DNA from: Riptortus pedestris | Taxonomy: Eukaryota > Arthropoda > Insecta > Hemiptera > Alydidae | DNA length: 64,000 bases | NCBI GenBank assembly: GCA_019009955.1 | Contig: CM032228.1 | Coordinates: forward strand, 132,470,001-132,534,000 | Direction: 5' to 3' | Shown here: positions 1 to 18,500 of the stretch, piece after piece | Layout: every line of letters starts with the position of its first letter | Position numbering within the stretch: position 1 is the first letter of the stretch | Position numbers and translations under genes: made by a program | The notes under the pieces: model-generated | Database searches by the model: none | Told to the model about the DNA's origin: nothing | Seen by the model: the letters and a program-made list of their open reading frames with translations, nothing else

Positions 1-4323
<4,323 letters not shown>

Positions 4324-4660
4324 ATGAACAAATAGTTAAATATTGTTAAATTCTATTTAATTAGTTATAAAATTATGTTTATCACTTATTTATATATTTT
4401 TTATACTGTTCAAATTTTCTGAGAAATATAATGACCATTTTTGCATATATTTTCTTAAATCACCTTTTTAAGTTTGGTCTATTGTCCCTGGAGAGGACTC
4501 CTATAGGCTATTGTTTCTATCTATATGTTGTTACACTTTTACACCATTGTATGGAGAAAATGAAATCCACAGAATTTGGTATAACCTCATAGCGAAAGAT
4601 CTTAACATAATCATTTTCAGAAAATTGCTCTTGTCAATAAACCTTCAATGTGTGCTGTGA
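4324..4660 (+). promoter_or_regulatory. alpha-tubulin 3' UTR and poly(A) signal
   Basis: AT-rich trailer after the stop. The first canonical AATAAA is at 4636-4641, followed within 10-20 nt by a GT-rich stretch (gtgtgctgtgag), the expected downstream element. The cleavage site is inferred to be near 4655-4660. Confidence 0.65.
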
Positions 4661-5002
4661 GAGCCTATTCCATGTTGTATCATCAGGGTTTGCTGTTAAT
4701 TTGCAAATAACATTTATCGAGCAGAGTTAACCTTTATTTGTGACAATTAATTTCCTTGTCTTAAGCTAACAGTAACTCAAGGCCACCATTAGCAATGGTG
4801 GCTTGATGATCTCTCTATATTCCTTATGTTCACCACCAGTCCACTGGTTATTCTTTCGTCAACATTCAACAAGCCTATAATTATTTGATGTGCATAGGAG
4901 TGAGAATATAACTAAACTGTCCACTCATAGTATGTACAAAATGCTCTCAAGTTTGAGTGGTGATAGTACCAGTTGTATTGTGTTATTTTTGGGTGGCTTG
5001 GC
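4661..5002. other. intergenic spacer with a perfect hairpin
   Basis: Spacer between convergent genes. A 9-bp perfect stem with a 3-nt loop (GCCACCATT-AGC-AATGGTGGC, 4782-4802) is its only structure. No coding potential was seen. Confidence 0.6.
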
Positions 5003-5220
5003 TCAGGTTAGCCATGTGAGTCAAGGTGTTGGACTTAATCTGACATGGTAAACCTAGAGCGACAAGTTGATTCGCACCTGGGCAATAGGAATTAATTTAG
5101 TGACAAACTCATTAAATAAAATCCTTAGCCCCACCCTAACTAGAAAAGGGTGGTAACCTGCAGATAACCAGTCCCAATAAGCTGTAGCTCAAAGTGAATG
5201 TTAACAAATAACATTTTTGT
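5003..5220 (+). mobile_element. tRNA-Leu-derived SINE, copy 1
   Basis: Begins CTCAGGTTAGCCATGTGAG, which resembles a tRNA-Leu 5' half with the pol III A box. A degenerate B box follows (gcgacaagttgattcgc). Then comes a tRNA-unrelated body with the family marker AGAAAAGGGTGGTAACCTG and an AT-rich tail (gttaacaaataacat). The same body recurs at 7850, 10255, 32555, 33183 and 36075. Confidence 0.8.
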
Positions 5221-5759
5221 TGATTTTCAGCAATTGTATTGTACATTATTTATTTAGTAACACAATTTTAAAAAACCCTGAAAAGAAAAACATTTCTAGG
5301 AACATGTAAAAATCATGTTAATCCATTTCATTGTATCTCTATTCATTCAATAATACATAAAAATGTTGTCAAAAATCTCATTTGGATGATGATGCTTATG
5401 TTGTCCATCTTGACGTTTGGCTAGCTACCAATGTTTAACTTTCACAATCAATAAGTCATTAAAAGTACTTTTAAGTACTCAAATTTAACATTGCTTATTT
5501 TAAGAAATATATATAAATAATTCTATAAATAAACTTGAAAGATTTGATGAGTTGACATATGGCAGCTTACTGATTTGAAATCTATCTAGTCCAAAGCAAT
5601 ATCGTGTATTCAATGAATGGGGCAAGTCATGAATCTCTTGCTTCCGTGAGTTCTTACCATTAAGTGTAATTTATGTGTAGGTAATACGTGAGAAGTAGCA
5701 ACAATTATTTAACATAATGCTTTATTAATAATAACAGATCTATCAGCAAAAATTAAAAT
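5221..5759. other. L2HGDH 3' flank with candidate poly(A) signal
   Basis: AT-rich spacer. On the - strand, 34 nt after the L2HGDH stop, AATAAA appears (complement of tttatt at 5721-5726) and is the likely poly(A) signal. The rest shows nothing recognisable. Confidence 0.6.
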
Positions 5760-5949
5760 TCAGCATAAAGTGTCAATTTGTTGCAAGACCTTGTCAGAAA
5801 CTATCTGTCCAATAGAGAGAGATGATGTTGCAGCAGGAGAAGGAGCATTTCGACAATGAAGAATACGTTGACCACTATTTTCAAAAATAAAGTCATCTAC
5901 TAATTCACCTTTACTGTTCACAGCTTGTGCTCTCACCCCAGTTGGACCT
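5760..5949 (-). CDS. L2HGDH: L2HGDH coding exon 7
   Basis: 190 nt, ending in TGA at 5762-5760. Encodes GPTGVRAQ through the [11 protein letters not shown] signature to the C-terminus IDTLC. Confidence 0.95.
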
Positions 5950-7459
5950 CTAAAAATTAAATATAATCAAAGTAAATTTTTTACACATGAGACAATCCTA
6001 GTGGTGGATGCTCACTGATTTTTTTTTATGAGATTTTTTAGATTGACGTTAAGTATCAAAGGTAATTTTTACAAGGCATTAAATACAATAAGATATTCAC
6101 TGTAGTTTTTAAGAAAATGAAATTGCTTAATATTTTTGAAGTCCAAGACCCAATACTTGAGGCAAAGCTGGATGCATCTCATTTTGGCATATCTACCTAC
6201 ATGGCTGTAAAGCCCAGCATAAATTTCAATTTTAACTTTGCACATAAATCTGATAAATTTCAAATTTGGCATATAAATCTGGTTATGAATTTCAAAATAT
6301 ATAAAATAAATAGGTATCTAAAATTTCAGTTATTAAGAGAAAAGGTGTTTTTTTTTAAGCAGATTTGCCTCAAGAGAAATCGGCTATTGAGGGTGTACAC
6401 ATGATTCGTTTTTCAAGAAATGTCTTCAAATATCCATTGATTCTCTTTTCTCTTTGAATTTTTCTTAATAAAATGGTACATGTTTCTTAAACATCAGCTT
6501 ATTATCCAAGGTTACATCCAGGGCTTGATATTTGATTGTTACATCTACCTGGTAATTATACAATTTACTTATTTCCTTGTAGACAATAAATAATTAAACC
6601 CTCCCATGTAAAAGAGTAAATACTAATTATATTAAATGAGTAAATTTCTGCCAGTAGAGAAATGTCCAACCAGAGTGGACTTCTTTCCAGACTTTTCTTG
6701 AAAAAGATAAAAAGCCTCTGCTTAGAACTTTGCCATTAATCTCACACTATTTTTTGTGATTAACTTTATTTGGGAATGGAAAAGATTATAAAACAACAGG
6801 AAATTATTTTAATAGTTTTTCCCTTTAAAGAACTAATTTTTTATTTTGGCAAGTTATTGGTGTGATTTCCCAAATTCTAAGCATTTATTCACATTTCTTT
6901 GAATAATGCATCCCCAATAATATTACTAAATATTATTGTTTCGTGTGGAAATGTAAAAAATAAAATATTCGAGTCATACATTAATACTGACCAAGTAGGG
7001 GGGAGGGGTATTCAGAAGTGTTTTGAGATAGGGTTGGAAAATCTGGTCAAGATATAGCTGAATAAAATAATCTTCTGAGGCATTAGCTGCATTTAGGCTT
7101 CAAATAAAGTGCTTCATAGTATAACAGCTTCTTGTTAATATTACATGAGTAGGAGTGGGGGTTTACTGAAGGCCTAAACTAAAAAATGCAAATATCTCGG
7201 TTAATAACCAAGATAATGAAAGAATGTACATAACAACATTTATAGAACATTAAATTTGCAATAAGGTTGTTTCTATACAAATTGTCGATCCAATGCATAA
7301 TAATGGAGGTATTTAGAAATTCCTCCCCTCTAAACCCCCTCCCATCGGTCCTATTTTAGTTGTTAACAAGCTTGACCTTCATTTTTACTTAAAACGTTTA
7401 AATATCGAGTTTGGTATCGATCAGACAAAAATTGTGAATGCTAGACCATTAAGAGACAA

Positions 7460-7522
<63 letters not shown>

Positions 7523-8498
7523 ATATAGTATATATATAATTTTGAATAGACCTCATTTTCATCATCTCCAGGGTAGGGTCAATGGACATTTGAAGACATT
7601 TTTCAAAATTCGCATCATGAGTACAACCTCAGTAACTGATTTCCCTTCAGGGAAATTTGTTAAAATGTACAGTGATTTTTACAGGGTCAACTGACACTGC
7701 GACACAGTAAACATGATTGCCTGTGTGGGGACAATCAGCTAAGTGCCACAGTTTTGGAAACAGTCAGAAATAAGGTCTGCAGGCAATAGGTTAATTAAAA
7801 AGTAATAAAGCAGCTTTCTAGAGTTTTTAAATTATAAAATAAAATAAAATCCTTCTATTATTTTAAATAAAATCCTTAGTCCCACTCTGGCTAGAAAAGG
7901 GTGGTAACCTGTAGATAACCCGTCTCAATTAACCTTAGTTGCAAAAAGTGGATGTTAATAAATAATTTAATTTTAAATTAGAATGATAATAATTTTTTAG
8001 AAATAAAAAAATGTTTATGCTGTATAAAGTTGCGAGCGTAAATAATATTGACAAGTATTTTGGGACTTTGAAACCTTGTACATACTACCTTAATAACATA
8101 CCTGCGAATATCATTTGCTGTTAACTCAGGAATAAATTTCTTCAATTCTTTCATTTGAAGTGATATAAAAACTGACTTCACAAATTCTTGCATACCAAAG
8201 TTAAGATTGTCAAAGGCTAATTTCTGAAAGCCTTTATACCTCAATGTAAAAATGAACTCATCAAGTGAAACATCACCGTACCTGAAACAGGAAGTTAAGT
8301 TAAAGGCAATAATTCAACAAAGAAATGTTTTATCTATAATGAAAAATGTAATGTGTGAATAAAAAAATATTTTTTTAGAAATGAAATTTCAAAATGTCTT
8401 GACCATTTTACAAAATATTTGAAGAATCATACAAATGTTAAACTCATAAAAATGAAACTATCCTTCCTAGGAGATGATGAAAATGAGGTCCGTTCAAA

Positions 8499-8559
<61 letters not shown>

Positions 8560-9529
8560 ACTGTTAACGCTCTAGCGGGCCCAATTTTTGTTTGATCGTT
8601 ACCAAACTTCATATTTAATAGTTATATTTAAAAGAAAGATCACTTTTGTTAATGGTCCCTTGAGGGAAATCTGCTAAAACCACATTATTCGAAGCTTAAA
8701 TACCAAATATTGTTTTCAAGAAACCTTTATTACACAAGATACATGCAAATATGTTCTGATGACACCCGGCTAAGTAAGCATTGAATGTAGAATTCTGGAG
8801 AATCTAAGATTCAGGTACTTTGGACATAGAGTGCTGTGTCAATCAAGAAAGGAGCCAAAGGTATAAAGGCCATTCTAATGGAGATTTTAGGCTTGCACAA
8901 TAGGACCTAAGTAAACTCCCTGACAGGCAGGGTGGAGAAAGTCATCTAATCTAATCATGTCCCACTATAATAAACAGAAAACAAATATTCTGATTAAAGA
9001 GAAAAAAAAGACTGACTTACGAATATCCTTCCCTTTTAAATGCTAAAACAGCATTAGGTCCAAGCCAAACACTGCCATCAATTTTTGGGGTAAAGTGAAC
9101 TCCAAGAAATGGAAACTTGGGATTTGGCACCTAAAAAAATAACAATTAAATAAAGCAGTGAAAGAGAATTTACTCCCTTGAACCCACTTGACTAGGTTTG
9201 GCATGATGTGTATATGTATATATTTTGTATAATTCAAAAACTCTGTCATGCTAGGGCTGCGTTAGCTAGGCAGATTTCCCACGTGCTGGTACGGCACATT
9301 ATTGATCTCTTCTCCTCATATATTTCTATATCTAAGTAAAAATTCAACGAGTAGAAGTGGAGAGAAAAAGATATATTAAGAATTTTTGTAATTTCCCCCT
9401 CTAAACCCACTGGTCAAATTTCAGATGTTAACGAAATTGATCTTTAGTTTTATATAAAAAGTTTAAAGATCAAGTTTCATAATGATCAAACTAAACTTAT
9501 GACTGCAACAGCATTAACAAACAAAAATT

Positions 9530-9585
<56 letters not shown>

Positions 9586-12500
9586 TTTGTAACATTTAAA
9601 CTTTCCAGAGTTATAGTATTCATAATAAATGGCAAATATACAAAAAGTTTTTAAAAGTCACGACAAATGAAGTTGTAAGAGTTGCCATTAAGAGCGCATC
9701 ACCAAAGCACAATCTATTTATACTGAATGTAGAGTGAAAGATTTGAAGAATAAAAATGCTATATCAGCTGCAGAAATTGGTTGGTCATGTCATGAACACA
9801 TGTTTCCAACAAAATCAAAAATTTAAAAATATGTTCTTTTTGTTTGTGGTATTAGGAGGGTCAAAGCAAGCTACCACCAGAACAACTCTCTCGCAGGATG
9901 ATCACTCTCATTTGACTCCAACTGGATCACACGGTCTCTGTTTCTCTTCATATTTTTGGATGATAAAAAGCTTCTCTCTTCGTAATTATAAGAAACATAC
10001 ATCACCATTGATGATCCTGCTCGCCCTTTTTGCCACCAAAACCTGAAGAGATTTATCCTCTTGAAATCAGCTCTTGAGGTGGGTACCCATGATCCGAGTT
10101 TCAAAAAATTGTTACAAATGTCCATTGATCCTACCTACGAGATGTAGAAAACGAAGTCCATTCAAAATTTTAAATATACACTTGCCTGTTAACACTCTAG
10201 TTGTCATAATTTTTGTTTGATCATTACCAAACTCTGTATTTAAATGTCTTATTGACTCAGGTTAGCCATGTGTGTTAAAGTGTTGGCCTTAATCTCACAT
10301 GGTAAACCTAGACTGGCGAGTTCGATTACCGCCTGGGCAAAGGAACTTATTTAATGACGGGATTCATTAGATAAAATTGTTAGTTCCTCCCTAACTAGAA
10401 AATGGTGGTAACCTGTAGATAACCCTTCCCAATTAGTCTTAGTTGCAAAAATTGGACGATAATAAATAATTTCATTTTATATATGACTTAAATAAAACAA
10501 AGAATCAAGTTCATTAACTGCTGAAATGGAACCATGGGGGAGAAAGGGGGATTAGAGGGGGGAAATTGGCAGTTTGAAATGTCTCCATTACTGAGTTGGA
10601 TAAAAAACAATGTATAGAGCCAATCTTGTTGAAAATTAAAGGTTGAAAATTTGAAGGTTTTCAACCCTTTTTAAATGGTCACATAATTTTATGACTCACT
10701 ACTACTAGTAGCTGAACCTTTTTATCAGCATTATTTTTTTTTTGGCAACGCTCGAGCTTACAATTTCCTACTCATTCACAAGAAGAGTATTTTTAGCTCC
10801 TTAAGAGAAATCTGCTATTGAGGTTTTTGGTCATTACAAGATTTTCAAAAAATTTCCTCAAATATCCATTAATCCTGCCCAGGAGATGAGGAAAATGAGG
10901 TCCATTCAAAACTGTATATATGTGTATTTGTCTGTTAACGCTCTAGTGGTCGCAATTTTTGTTTAATCTTTACCATACTCGACATTTAAACGCTTTAAGT
11001 AAAAATAATGATCAAGTTTGTTAAATGCTCGAATCTGACCAGTGGGGAAGGGAGTTTAGAGGGGGAAATTTCAAAAATTTGAAATATCTCCTTTATTATA
11101 CACTATATCGAAAAATTGTATAGAATCAATCTTATTGCAAATGTTATGCTCTATAAGTGTTGTTATACAGATGTTTTCTCTACATTGAATATTAACAGAA
11201 ATATTTTTATATTTTAGTTATTGGCCATCAGTAAACCTCCACTCCTACTCATGTCATATTAACAATAAGCTATCATATCATGAACCACTCCATTCCAAGG
11301 TTCCATACCAAATATGGTTTTCATTGAACTATTACTTTGTGAGACATATGCAAATACAGAGGGGAAAAAAATGAAATATGATTAACTACATTGTATTCAA
11401 TTAATATTGAAAACAAAAAATGAACAGTATTTATTAAAGGAGCAGCTTTTGGTCAACTTTCTTCTCATGCTCGGTAGAGGGAAGATCTGATTCCAGTTAG
11501 AATCATTTGGTTCTCCTTAAAAAATCCACCAGTCCCTCGATAAATTAAAAAAAAAAAAAAACAAGAAACACGACCAATACCTTTCACACATGAGCTAGGA
11601 AGGATCAGTGGGTATTTGAAGAAATTGTTTTTATAGTAATTGTCATCTCCTTTATGCTATTACGACTAATTAGGATAGGTTACCAACAGAATATCATCTC
11701 CTTTAGTCTTTTCCTAGTCAAGGTGAGACGTCTTTTATTTTTTAAAAGTCTGGTGAAATTTGACATTAAAAGTTGAAAGAAAATTATAAAATATAATTTC
11801 GTTACTTGGTAAATTAATAAAATACATACTGGATAAATATTCCCTTTAATCAAGTGCTGCTTATCTTCATTTAAAAGTAAATACTCTCCTCTTATTGGTA
11901 CGACAGCAGGCTCCAAAGTTCCTCCAGCAATGACTGCTAGTTGATCAGCATAGAGTCCAGCACAGGACAAAACATATCCAGCATTAATTGTCTAAAATAA
12001 ATAATTTTAACAAGAAGTAAATTACCAATTAATATTGAAATAACAAGTCAAGAGTGTTGGTACTTCTAACATTCTGGAAAGGTACACAATATCACCAAAC
12101 CTACCAGAGATAATATTCAATTCATATTTCTCTCCCCATTTTTTACATGGGATTACTGTTATTTTCTTTTAGACTCTTATAATAACAACCCCCAAACAGA
12201 CTTTATTGACGAAAATGAGGTCCGTTCATAGACACTTGCACGCGCACAGGCACACACACACACCCACTCACATATATATCTGTTAACGTTCTAGCAGTCA
12301 CAATTTTTGTTTGATCCTCATTACCAAACTAGACATTTAAACGTTTTAAGTAAAAATGAAGATCAAGTTCGTTAATGGCTAAAATTGGACGAGTGGGAAG
12401 GGGAATTTTGAAAATTCAATATATCTCCATTATTATGTGCAGGATAAAAAAGTTTTATAGAATCAATCTTATTGCAAATGTAATGTTCTATAAATGTGGT

Positions 12501-15500
12501 TATGTACACTTTTCTATTATCTTAATTTAGAACTGAGGTAATTGCATATTTTTTAGTTTTCTGCCTTCTGTAAGCCCCTGTTCCAACTTATGTCATATTA
12601 TCAACAAGCTGCTATATTATGAAGCACGTTATTTGAAGCCTAAATACCATATATTGTTCTCATTGGACTTTTATGTTTTGACATAAATGAAAATAGGTGA
12701 CACACGTGGGATATCTACTTAGTTAATGCAGACCCTGTGTAGCGGACTTTTAAATGGATCAGTTTGAAGAAAGGATTAATTTATAATCCTATATATCTAT
12801 GTTTCAATAATTTGGTTTACTGAAGTAAGTTCATTTACTGTTTAAATATTTAGAATAATTATTTAATTTTCTCTACCATATATTGTTCTCATTGAACTAT
12901 TACGTTTTGACATAAATGAAAATAGGTGACGCATGTGAGAAATCTACTTAGTTAATGTAGCTCCTGTGTGACGGACTTTTAAAGGGATCAGTTTGAAGAA
13001 AGGATTATAGATATGTTTCAATAATTTGGTTTACTGAAGTAAGTTCATTCATTGTTTAAATATTTAATTTTCTCCCAAATGTTAACTATTAAAAATTTCT
13101 GTTTAATTTAAAGACTAGGTTTTCATTTGTTCTTCAGAACTCTTAAAAGTATTATATTTTGCTATGGTCCTAAGGAGATATGAAAGGAAAACATAAGAGT
13201 ACCAAATGAAATGTGAAATGTAACAATTTATAAAATCAGTAGCAAAGCCTTATAATGAATATAATTACTTGCACACCATGACTCCTCTATTATGTACTCG
13301 CTTCGGCGGTACATATACTAAAATTAGAACCTCTATAGTACCTGGACCACTGCCACCACCAATGTTGATCAATCGACAAAGTTCCCAGCCTGGCTTCTTC
13401 AATTATGGATGCCCAATAAGTCCTCCACTAGATCATTAACCCATCTTCTGACTTTTCCTACTCCTTCTTGGTATACCGTACAGAAGCATCTTGACCAAGC
13501 TAGTCCAATTCTATTTTTTCAACATGTTCAAATCACTGCAGTCTGCTCTTTTTGATAGCATAGATGATGTCTGGTTCACCATACAATTCCATTTTTTCTG
13601 ATGTACCATTTGAGCTGCTGTTTTCAGTGCTGGTGTATTGCATGGGGTACACCACATCAGTAGATGATAATGAAAAGGAAGGAGGTAAGGAAAGGAGGTT
13701 TGATATAGTATGTAAGAAGAACATTCAGAAAAGGAATGAGGCACGAAAGAGAACAATATAAAGGAAGACACACATCTGAGGCCATGCTTATTCCAAAAAG
13801 AGTAGAAGCTAAAAAAATGCTTAAAAGTAAAAAGGTAAGTCACAGCTTAATAACTAAAGAAGACGCAGGAGCATTCTTACCCATGAGAGTGTTAGAAGGT
13901 CAAAAGACCATCTAAAGCCTAAGACAGGAATTCAGTCAACAGACTACTAAATTCTATCTAGATGAGCAAGGAAAAATGTGTGGTAAAATAAAGAGATGGA
14001 TATAGTCCATTTGGACCAATATAATGATAATGGTATTGAGTAGGCTGACCCACCTGATAAGAGACAAGATTAATGAATTTGAATGAGAAATAATGGAGGC
14101 ATAGCTCCTCCTTCCAAAAGCCAATAAGATCCTGTCAATGGCCAATTTTTGGAGGCTAGTGGAGAATGGTGAGGTGATATTTGGAGAGTGCCAGAGTGGA
14201 TTTCAATTAGGCTGATTGAATACAGATCACCTCTGCTCTATTAAACAAATGTTTGACAAGGTATTTACAGTCAGTTGGGATATCTAGTATTAGAATGCTT
14301 TTGAAAGGGTCATTTTATAAAGGCAAAATCGGTGTCTTTGTTGTTACCATTGGCCAAAGAGAAGGTGATCCATTTTAACCTATAGTGTTTAAACAAGCAC
14401 AGGAAGTGCCAAATTGGAAAATAAGGGCTAATGCTGGTGATATTACATAAGAAAGGCACCCACCCACAGCACATTGCTTATGCTGACAATGAGGTTCATC
14501 GTGATATCACAAAGAAATGTGTTGAACAAATATCACGGCATTGGCCATCGCCCTGAAAGAATTAGGAAGCAGTAAAAGATCTAGTGCCTAAAATATGTAT
14601 AGAATTACAGAGTACAGGCCCTCTGAACAACCTGGGGAGAGAGGCAGTCCTGCTGAATTGCGGAAGGTGACGTTTCATAGTTGTAGTACATTCAAATCAG
14701 AAGTTTGAAGAATAGATTAAAGGCAAATAGTGACAACGCAGTTATACAAACCAGAATCAATGCTGAAACCAAATGCTTCTATGTCCAGCCAAAAGCTATT
14801 AGCTTTAAGAGCCTCTCCAGAAAGCTAAAAGCACTAATATGCAAGGTTAAACTCTTTTGATCGTGAGAACTTATTTTCCACTTTCTGTAAACAAATATGG
14901 TCATCAGACTATTGTTATATATAGCAGTGAAATGTGGGCTCTGACCCAGAACTATAGGATGTCCCTGCTGGTCTGGGAGAGAGGATCTTTGAGAAAGACA
15001 TTAGGAGCAATGAGAGAACAATACCACTAGAAAGTTAGAAGCAATGCTGGAATCTTTCACTTTGTCATCTGTGTTTTTAAGAAAAGCAGGCTGTGCTAGT
15101 TAAGGCACATTAACAGACTGCGCAGGAAAATGTATCATACATTGAGTAGAGGAGAGGAAAAGAGTCAGGCCCAGCTAAAGGTAGTTAGATGACCCAGAGG
15201 GGGTTGACTTGTAGTGAAGAATGTAGCTGTAAACCATACTGAATAGTATAAGATGGTGCCAGAGATCCAGGTCTTGTATGGTCTATAGTGCCTAGAAACA
15301 AGTAATCTATTTACAAGATTTTTATTAAGACCACTAACTTCTGTTAAAATATTTACTCGAAGGAAATTATTATTAAATGGAAATTATTTTGAATACCCTA
15401 ATTTATAGGTTGGAACAGAACACACAACTGACAAACCTTTCTTTCAAAAATAATGTTAAATGAAGTAATATCACTCATTTTGAGAAAAATAGTTACTTTA

Positions 15501-18500
15501 ATTAAGAAAGGGTTTCACAATATGTGTCCTAATACTGGCAATGCTGTAGAGAAGCAATCATAATCAAACAATTGTAAAAAAAAAATTGAATAATAAATTA
15601 AGTAAGTTAGACTTACTTTACCAGATGTAGATGTAATAGATACTGGATACTTATGGATGTCAACAGTGCCTTTGCTTTCAGGGAGATACTCAAATTTACA
15701 GACATTGAAGTTCAAATGTATATCACCACCTCTCACTTTAAAATCATCAGCATAATGTTTTGTTACAAGTCCCCAATCAACAATACCTGTATGAGGGGAA
15801 TGGATGGCTTTCAACCCCTAAAAATAAGAAAAACAAATAATTTAAATTACTTCCTTCCATAACACTAAAGATGGTGGAGGACTCGGTCATCAGCCATAAG
15901 GTGGTACAGAAAAATTAGTTTGTAGTCAATGAAGGATACATCCTGACAACTGAGGGGTGACTCAGTTGAAGAAGGCCTCTGGTTCATTGGATTTATCAGT
16001 AGTAATGTTTCTTTATTTGAAAAATTAAGGTACTTTTTAAAAATATATGGTAATTAAGAGTATAGAAAAAAATTCTAAGGGGGAATCAGCATCTCAAAAC
16101 TTTTTTTTTTGGAATTTATTTAAATGAACATAGGTAATTAAATTAACTTGATAAACATGGATACATTTTACTATGTTTAAAATGAAACCCCTTTTAACAA
16201 CCATGTACGACTTTTTATCATGTGCTAAATTACTAATTCAACCCATTATAATTTAGTGAGTATTATAAAAATATTTTAGATACATAATTTTAAAATAAAA
16301 TTGATAACTTCGGTCAACCTTGAAATACATGTTTACATTTATTCAGTATTTAATCAATAACTCTATTTTCCATGATTACCCAGTTAGTTAGTTTCAACTA
16401 GGACATTCAATCACAAATCATTGCTCTACCATTATTGGAAAATATATGCCTGTAATGCACCACCTTCAGAGTCACCTCCAGTATGTTAGAGGCTATATAA
16501 CTTAAAATTGCCACGAGTATTACAGTCCCAAGAAACGCCTATCATAATACAAAGAATAATACTGGATTGGGCTTTTTTTTTTAAATCTGAAACATCTCAA
16601 ATAGCTCTGTGGTCCAAGAAGCATAAGAAGAGCTTAAAACTAATCCTGATGGTACCATTTAAAATAGACCTTTAAAGCTCCCTCCCGACACATATTCTCC
16701 TGATGCCAATGTTAGAACCACAGAATTGGAATAACTGACTACATATTTGTATAAGTCCAAGACTTTGGGCTCAGAATAAAGGCCTACATAAAGGGATTTC
16801 ATAGACTAAGCACATTAACCCCTCACAGGTGATCTCATTTCATTTTCTATTGATGTTAAAAGGAGTATAAATTTAAACTGGAAAGGGGATGTTTAATGAC
16901 TCAGAAAGTGAAAATCAGATGAGTAGATGGGGTTCTAGAGAAGTCTGAAAACAAAAAATACAAATTACTCCTTTCTTATTCAATATAGGGGAAAAAATGT
17001 AGAGAACAAAAATTATAGTGAATTAAAACAACTACAAGATTGGATATAACATCTTTTATCAGACTCATAATAGCAGAGATATATCAAATTTTTGAATTTC
17101 ATACCTCTAACCCCCCCCCCCATCCTGGTTCAATTTCAGCCAAGAACGAACTTGATCTTTAGTTTTACTAAAAATGTTTAAATATGGAGTACGGTAATGG
17201 CAAAACAAAAATTGTGTCTGCTGGAACATTAAAAGACACTATGTGAGTGGTGTGTATATCTTAAAAGCTGGTCATCACTCTGTCAATGTAATTCAATAAA
17301 TTCTTAGCATTTAAATAATTAGTTGGCATATTATTTTCAAATATCCTCAATAGGGACTATGTTAAGTATATCAGCCATCTTATTTTTCTTTTGACAATGA
17401 GAATATCTGGTTTGCTTTGATATACTGTGTATTCATTCATACATATACGGGTATAGCCGAATAAGAGACCATCTTATCCAATCTGCCAAATTTATCTGCA
17501 GAGCTTGATGGTAAAAAGTTATCTTATTAATCTCTTTCAAAATTAACACAGTTAGATACAGAATAGACGCATAAGCCTATACTATACAATCTAAATTTGA
17601 CAAATACTGGTTTGGTGGCATCTTCAAAGTCTAGTGGCTATAACTTATCATTTATAACTAAGATAAAACCATTGGTTTTCAAAAATTTCACAGATCCTAG
17701 TTAGCCTACAGACATCCCCTACCAAGAAAAAAGTGATTCCAATTATACTTATGTGTTCATTATTCTTCCTTCATTAAATAAAAAAAATGTGGGACATAAA
17801 CTATAGGATATTATTCATTTTAAATTAAAAACTATAAGACAATCATCCAGCCTTAAAGTGTCATTATTAATTCTTATGTTTCTATTATGACCTTATAAAA
17901 TATCAACTAGTTCAAATAAGTCAACATAAAACATAAGAAACATATGGGATTTTAATTAGGACTGATTTTTACAACCCACAAAAATAAAGTGTCACAATTA
18001 ATTAAAACTTACACAGCAATGTGGTTCAATTTCTCGAATTTCATCACTATTTAACATCCTTAAATCTACTACATTATTTTCTATTCCTCTTGAGTAAAGA
18101 TCGTCTAATAACGGCAATTGTTCAGGATCAGTGGCTACAATTAATTTTCCAACTTTTTTATATGGGATTTTCTTTTTATCAAAGTATTTGTACGCTTGTT
18201 TCATGCCTTCTGTACACAATTTAGCTTTCAGTGTTCCTGGCTTATAATAAATTCCAGCATGTATTACACCACTGTTATGTCCAGATTGATGCATGGCTAA
18301 ATCGCCTTCCTTTTCTAGAACAGCACATGTTAAACCACTGGACTTCTCTAAAATATGTTTAGCTGACGCCACTCCTACAATACCACCTCCAATAACAACA
18401 ACATCATAACAACCCAACCAACTGGAAAAGAAAATTAGCTGTTAAAGGCGACGGAATATGAAAACATTCTGATTAGTAATTCTGGTACAGATAAAATTCA

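Larger units (their letters stand above)
5950..8101 (-). other. L2HGDH intron 6
   Basis: Holds a diverged TA-HINE (7088-7674) with a long TA tract and the 3' half of the tRNA-Leu SINE (7850-7975). Positions 5950-7080 show nothing recognisable beyond AT-rich sequence. Confidence 0.85.
8282..9020 (-). other. L2HGDH intron 5
   Basis: Contains a TA-HINE fragment (8447-8660) with a TA tract and a short LINE-like 3' coding relic (8775-8955). Confidence 0.85.
9131..11829 (-). other. L2HGDH intron 4
   Basis: Filled by TA-HINE copies (9247-9582, 10068-10640, 10795-11350) and one SINE (10255-10488) that interrupts the second. Positions 9583-10067 and 11351-11829 show nothing recognisable. Confidence 0.85.
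11992..15616 (-). other. L2HGDH intron 3
   Basis: Contains a TA-HINE (12196-12760) whose 5' end is tandemly duplicated (to 13076), a U6 snRNA 5' fragment (13294-13330) and a degenerate LINE (13331-15300). The intervals 11992-12195, 13077-13293 and 15301-15616 hold nothing recognisable. Confidence 0.85.

Noticed and set aside
9756..10125. 96- and 84-codon frames in L2HGDH intron 4
   Set aside because: Partly TA-HINE sequence read through; no domain.
18417..18417. Start of L2HGDH at a TTG codon in exon 2
   Set aside because: A clear splice acceptor lies just upstream and a phase-matched ATG exon exists at 20832-20759.
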